A model generated the notes under the pieces. That model worked only from the letters and a program-made list of their open reading frames with translations, made no database searches and was not told the DNA's origin. A stretch of 64,000 nucleotides of DNA, from positions 62,001 through 126,000 of the forward strand of contig NZ_JONW01000008.1 in the NCBI RefSeq assembly GCF_000712075.1, given 5' to 3'. Position numbers and translations under genes: made by a program. How positions within the stretch are numbered: the first letter of the stretch is position 1; the number at the start of each line of letters is the position of its first letter. This document shows positions 60,452-64,000 of the stretch, in pieces. Source of the DNA: Caulobacter sp. UNC358MFTsu5.1 (GTDB lineage: Bacteria; Pseudomonadota; Alphaproteobacteria; Caulobacterales; Caulobacteraceae).

Positions 60452-62407
60452 GTGTTGAAGAGTGTCTTGGCCGTGGTCGCGGCCGGTTTTGTCATGACCG
60501 CGGCGGTGGGCGCGCAGGCCGCGCCGGAAAACGTTCCGCCGCTGTCGGTCTACGGGCGCCTGCCCAATATCGAACAGATCGAGATCTCGCCGGACGGCGC
60601 GAAGCTGGCGATCGCCGTCACCGACGGCGAGAAGCGCATGCTGGTGATCCGCGAGGCCGTCCAGGGCGGCAAGATGATCGCGGGGCTGAACTTCGGCGAC
60701 ACCAAGCTGCGCGGCGTGCGGTGGGCGGGCTCGGAGCACGTCCTGGTCACCATCTCCAGCACCGCCCAGCCCTTCGGCCTGTCCGGGCCAAGGCAGGAAT
60801 ATTGGATGGCCTTCGACTTCAACCTGGTCACCAAGAAGCAGCGTTCGCTGATGGAGGGCCAGGAAGAGGCGATGAACGTCGTGCTGGACGCGCCGACCGT
60901 GCGCATCCTCGATGGCGTGCCCTACGCCTTCGTCGAGGGCGTGCACTTCGTCGACAACTACGGCCAGAACACCCTCTACAAGACCAACCTGAAGACCGGC
61001 GTCACCCGCATGATGGGGGCCGCCGGCAACAAGGACACCGACGGCTGGCTGGTGACGCCCGACGGCGAGCCCCTGGCCCAATCGCGATACGACGAGAAGG
61101 CGGGCGCCTGGTCGCTGCAGATCAAGGGCGACCGCGGCTGGAACACCGCCGAGCGCGTCGTCTCGAAGATGGGATCCCTGGGCCTGGCCGGGCTCGGCCG
61201 CGACGGACGCTCCGTGCTGGTCTGGATGGACGACGAGAAGGACGAGGACACGACCGTCCTGAACGAGTACGCGCCGGACGGCAGCCACGTCGTGATCCCC
61301 GACAGCGCCAAGTTCGACAGCCTGATCCACGCCCCGGACGGCGCCAGCCTGGTGGGCGCGTTCAGCCTGGTCGGCGACGACCGCCGCTACACCTTCTTCG
61401 ACGCCAAGCTGCAGGCCAGCTGGAACGCCGTGGTCAAGGCCTTCCCCGGCGACCAGGTGTCCCTGGCCTCGTGGTCCGACGACAAGCGCCAGCTGGTGGT
61501 CCAGGTCGATTCCGCCACCCTGGGCCCGGCCTACGCCCTGGTCGACCTGAACACCAAGAGCGCGCGCTTCCTGGCCGAGGTCTATCAGGGCCTGACCCCG
61601 CAGGGCGTCTCCAAGGTCGAGCCGATCAAGTACAAGGCCGCCGACGGCCTGGAGATCACCGGCTACCTGACCCTGCCGTACGGCAGGGACCCCAAGAACC
61701 TGCCCCTGGTGGTGCTGCCCCACGGCGGTCCGAAGTCCCGCGACACCCTGGAGTTCGACTGGTGGAGCCAGGCCCTGGCCTCGCGCGGCTACGCGGTGCT
61801 GCGGCCCAACTTCCGGGGCTCGGCCGGTTTCGGCTGGCCGTTCGTCGAGGCGGGCTTCGGCCAGTGGGGCAAGGCCATGCAGACCGACCTGTCGGACGGC
61901 GTGCGCCACCTGGCCAAGCAGGGCGTGATCGATCCCAAGCGGGTCTGCATCGTCGGCGCCAGCTACGGCGGCTACGCGGCCCTGGCCGGGGCCACCCTGG
62001 ATCGCGGCGTCTATCGCTGCGCCGCCTCGATCGCCGGCCCGTCCGACATGAAGCGGTTCCTGGTCGACAAGAACCGCCTCTACGAGAGCAGCAAGAACTC
62101 GACCATGCGTTTCTGGCTGCAGTACATGGGCGCCGAGGGCCTGAAGGACCCCGACTTGGCCGCGATCTCGCCGTCGCAGATGGCCGACAAGGTCGAAATC
62201 CCGATCCTGCTGATCCACGGCAAGGACGACACGGTCGTGCCCTACGTCCAGAGCACCTTGATGGCCGACGCCCTGAAGAAGGCCGGCAAGCCGGTCGAAC
62301 TGGTCACCCTGCCCGGTGAGGACCACTGGCTGTCGCGCGGCGCCACCCGCCTGCAGATGCTGAACTCGGTCGTCGGCTTCCTGGAGAAGAACAACCCGCC
62401 CAACTGA
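60452..62407 (+). CDS. S9 family prolyl-oligopeptidase-type peptidase, exported
   Basis: A 651-residue enzyme with a signal peptide (LKSVLAVVAAGFVMTAAVGAQA), an N-terminal beta-propeller (to about residue 390) and a C-terminal alpha/beta-hydrolase domain. The nucleophile Ser504 is in GASYGGYAA; the acid is in HGKDDTVVP and the His in GEDHWLS. It probably degrades peptides in the periplasm. The GTG at 60452 has GGGGGGA seven bases upstream. A second gene of the same kind begins at 63820. Confidence 0.9.
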   Translation: MLKSVLAVVAAGFVMTAAVGAQAAPENVPPLSVYGRLPNIEQIEISPDGAKLAIAVTDGEKRMLVIREAVQGGKMIAGLNFGDTKLRGVRWAGSEHVLVTISSTAQPFGLSGPRQEYWMAFDFNLVTKKQRSLMEGQEEAMNVVLDAPTVRILDGVPYAFVEGVHFVDNYGQNTLYKTNLKTGVTRMMGAAGNKDTDGWLVTPDGEPLAQSRYDEKAGAWSLQIKGDRGWNTAERVVSKMGSLGLAGLGRDGRSVLVWMDDEKDEDTTVLNEYAPDGSHVVIPDSAKFDSLIHAPDGASLVGAFSLVGDDRRYTFFDAKLQASWNAVVKAFPGDQVSLASWSDDKRQLVVQVDSATLGPAYALVDLNTKSARFLAEVYQGLTPQGVSKVEPIKYKAADGLEITGYLTLPYGRDPKNLPLVVLPHGGPKSRDTLEFDWWSQALASRGYAVLRPNFRGSAGFGWPFVEAGFGQWGKAMQTDLSDGVRHLAKQGVIDPKRVCIVGASYGGYAALAGATLDRGVYRCAASIAGPSDMKRFLVDKNRLYESSKNSTMRFWLQYMGAEGLKDPDLAAISPSQMADKVEIPILLIHGKDDTVVPYVQSTLMADALKKAGKPVELVTLPGEDHWLSRGATRLQMLNSVVGFLEKNNPPN

Positions 62408-62475
62408 CGGCGGATCGGAAGACCGTCAGGGCCGCCGCCGTCTGAAATTTCAGATAGCGGTCGCCAGGACGCGCG

Positions 62476-63762
62476 ATGAGGCGTAAACCGCGCGGCCTGA
62501 TGACCACGGTTTCCCCGCCCGACGCCCCGACCGCCCCCGCCGGCCTCAAGACGACGCCGGACGCCAGCCCGCGCGCGCTCTACGTGCTGCTGCTGGTGGT
62601 GTTCATCAACCTGGTCGGCTTCGGGCTGGTGATCCCGCTGCTGCCCTTCTACGCCAAGTCGCTGAACGCCAGCCCGTGGCAGGTGACGGCGCTGTTCTCG
62701 GCCTATTCGCTGGGCCAGTTCCTGGCCGAGCCGTTCTGGGGCCGGCTCTCCGACCGCATCGGCCGCCGGCCGGTGCTGATCGTCACCATCCTGGCCAACA
62801 CCCTGTCCTATGTGGCCCTCGCCTTCGCCCCCACCATCGGCATGGCCTTCCTGGTGCGCCTCCTCAGCGGGTTCGGCGGCGGCAATATCTCGACCATCCA
62901 GGGCTACATGGCCGACGTCACCCCGCCCGAGAAGCGGGCGGGACGCATGGGCCTGCTGGGCTCGGCCTTCGGCATGGGTTTCGTGGTCGGCCCCACCCTG
63001 GGCGGGCTGCTGCCGGGCCTGGCCCACCTCTTCGGCCATTCCGACACCGGCCGCCTGGCCTTCCAGATCCCGCTGCTGACCGCCGCGGCCCTGGCGGCGA
63101 TCGCCTCGCTGGGCGTGTTCCTGCTCGTGGTCGAGAGCCGCGCGCCCAGTCACAAGGACGCCCCGGTGATCCGCCGCCGCGACCACCTGGCCGCCGCCGC
63201 CGCCCACCCGGTGCTGTCGCGCGTGCTGCTGGTCACCCTGGTCTCGACCGCCGCCTTCGCCGGCATGGAGTCGGTCTTCGGCCTGTGGACCCAGGCCCGC
63301 TTCGACTGGGGTCCGCGCCAGGTGGGCCTGTGCTTCGCGGTGATCGGGGTGATCGCCTCGGTCGGCCAGGGCCTGATCACCGGACGCCTCGCCCGCCGGT
63401 TCGGCGAGGCCAAGGTGCTGACCACGGGGCTGGCGATCATCGCGCTGAGCCTGGCCCTGACGCCGTTCGTGCCGACCAGCGCCTTCGTGCCGCTGGCCGT
63501 CGGCTGCACCGCCTTCGGCCAGTCGCTGGTCTTCCCCTGCGTGGCGGCCCTGATCTCGCGCGCCACCCCGCCCGACAAGCAGGGCGCCATGCTGGGCCTG
63601 AACATGGCCGCCGGCTCGCTGGCCCGGATGACCGGCCCGATGATCGCGGGGCCCCTGTTCGGCCTGGCGATCGGCGGCCCCTACTGGCTGGGCGCGGTGC
63701 TGATGCTGCCGGCCGTCGCCTTCGCCCTGACCATCGAGCATCGGGTCAAGGCCGCGGCCTGA
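62476..63762 (+). CDS. MFS transporter (DHA1/tetracycline-type exporter)
   Basis: A 428-residue protein with 12 predicted helices. Motif A of the drug:H+ antiporter group is GRLSDRIGRRPVL (about residue 90), with the repeat motif RLARRFGEAKVL in the second half. It should export small molecules using the proton gradient; the substrate is not known. AGGA lies eight bases before the ATG. Confidence 0.88.
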   Translation: MRRKPRGLMTTVSPPDAPTAPAGLKTTPDASPRALYVLLLVVFINLVGFGLVIPLLPFYAKSLNASPWQVTALFSAYSLGQFLAEPFWGRLSDRIGRRPVLIVTILANTLSYVALAFAPTIGMAFLVRLLSGFGGGNISTIQGYMADVTPPEKRAGRMGLLGSAFGMGFVVGPTLGGLLPGLAHLFGHSDTGRLAFQIPLLTAAALAAIASLGVFLLVVESRAPSHKDAPVIRRRDHLAAAAAHPVLSRVLLVTLVSTAAFAGMESVFGLWTQARFDWGPRQVGLCFAVIGVIASVGQGLITGRLARRFGEAKVLTTGLAIIALSLALTPFVPTSAFVPLAVGCTAFGQSLVFPCVAALISRATPPDKQGAMLGLNMAAGSLARMTGPMIAGPLFGLAIGGPYWLGAVLMLPAVAFALTIEHRVKAAA

Positions 63763-63819
63763 GGCTCGACAGCTTCACCGTGGGCCGCTAATCCTCTCAA
63801 CATTGAGTTGGGGGAGTTC

Positions 63820-64000
63820 ATGTTGAAGTTGTTCGCCGGCGCCGCCCTGGCCGCGCTGGTTTCGTCGAGCGCCGCCCTGGGCGCCTCGCTCGACGCTTAC
63901 GGCCGCCTGCCGGCCATCACCGACGTCGAAATCTCGAGCGACGGCGCCAACCTGGCCTATATCGCCCACGACGGCGGAACCAGCCGGGTCATCATCCAGC
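63820..64000 (+). CDS. Second S9 family peptidase, 3' truncated by window edge
   Basis: Only the first 60 codons are present: a signal peptide (MLKLFAGAALAALVSSSAALG) and the start of the propeller, whose YGRLPAITDVEISSDGANLAYIA closely parallels YGRLPNIEQIEISPDGAKLAIAV in the gene at 60452. GGGGGAG lies four bases before the ATG. The two are therefore recent paralogues around the MFS gene. Confidence 0.82.
   Translation, partial: MLKLFAGAALAALVSSSAALGASLDAYGRLPAITDVEISSDGANLAYIAHDGGTSRVIIQ

Noticed and set aside
1..64000. CRISPR arrays, insertion sequences, prophage genes, rRNA
   Set aside because: Looked for direct repeats with regular spacers, transposase or integrase motifs and rRNA cores; none seen.

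Overview
The window is 64 kb of very GC-rich chromosomal DNA with the codon use and gene families of an alphaproteobacterium close to Caulobacter. The evidence is a DivJ-like polar kinase next to a second, soluble histidine kinase, a perfect CtrA box (TTAA-N7-TTAA), DUF2336, DUF1491 and DUF6456 proteins, a release factor 3, and an IF-3 that starts with the alphaproteobacterial M-R-R-P sequence from an AUU codon. No rRNA, CRISPR array, prophage or insertion sequence was seen. This is mostly a housekeeping and envelope region with many short intergenic palindromic elements. The genus is an inference from gene content.

Layout. 0-9.5 kb: the end of a YeiH-type transporter, an SGNH esterase, a divergent pair of peptidoglycan enzymes (M15 carboxypeptidase and L,D-transpeptidase), a TonB-dependent receptor divergent from a carotenoid oxygenase, a CinY-like secreted protein and a DUF1295 membrane reductase. 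9.6-15.6 kb: a thiolase divergent from a double-domain HxlR regulator with a palindrome between them, a dipeptide-epimerase-like enolase, small proteins and a CPA1 antiporter. 15.7-20.5 kb: a MASE1 hybrid histidine kinase and a three-gene NMT1/THI5-type ABC transporter. 20.6-32.6 kb: poorly known secreted and membrane proteins, a DUF2336 protein, a TPR-like protein whose upstream region carries a CtrA box and a sigma-54 promoter, a degenerate RNase H, an ankyrin protein, methylglyoxal synthase and TonB-C-like proteins. 32.8-38.6 kb: a Tat-exported aminotransferase, a 1.27-kb gene-poor stretch, prfC and a secreted HExxH/TPR protein. 39-47.4 kb: a 2OG-Fe dioxygenase, the DivJ-like kinase, a soluble kinase, sufE, trhO and a two-gene stress-type cluster. 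47.6-57.3 kb: a DnaA domain-IV-only protein overlapping a DUF6456 gene, kdgK, a DUF885 peptidase, two identical tRNA-Gly(GCC) genes, an epimerase, a hydrolase and two overlapping glycosyltransferases. 57.3-64 kb: a tandem pair of small secreted paralogues (one frameshifted), YitT, infC with its terminator, and two S9 peptidases around an MFS transporter.

The most interesting parts are the regulatory region at 26.06-26.42 kb (CtrA box, near-consensus sigma-54 promoter, two 47-bp related blocks, nested palindromes, no clear gene downstream); the DnaA domain-IV/DUF6456 operon preceded by a DnaA-box-like sequence and a palindrome; the HxlR double-domain regulator with its 13-bp palindrome; a 5' hairpin that would sequester the ribosome binding site of a secreted protein; and several families of REP-like inverted-repeat elements lying mainly at gene 3' ends. 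Several start codons were moved from the longest possible reading frame on the basis of ribosome binding sites and signal peptides; each case is noted.
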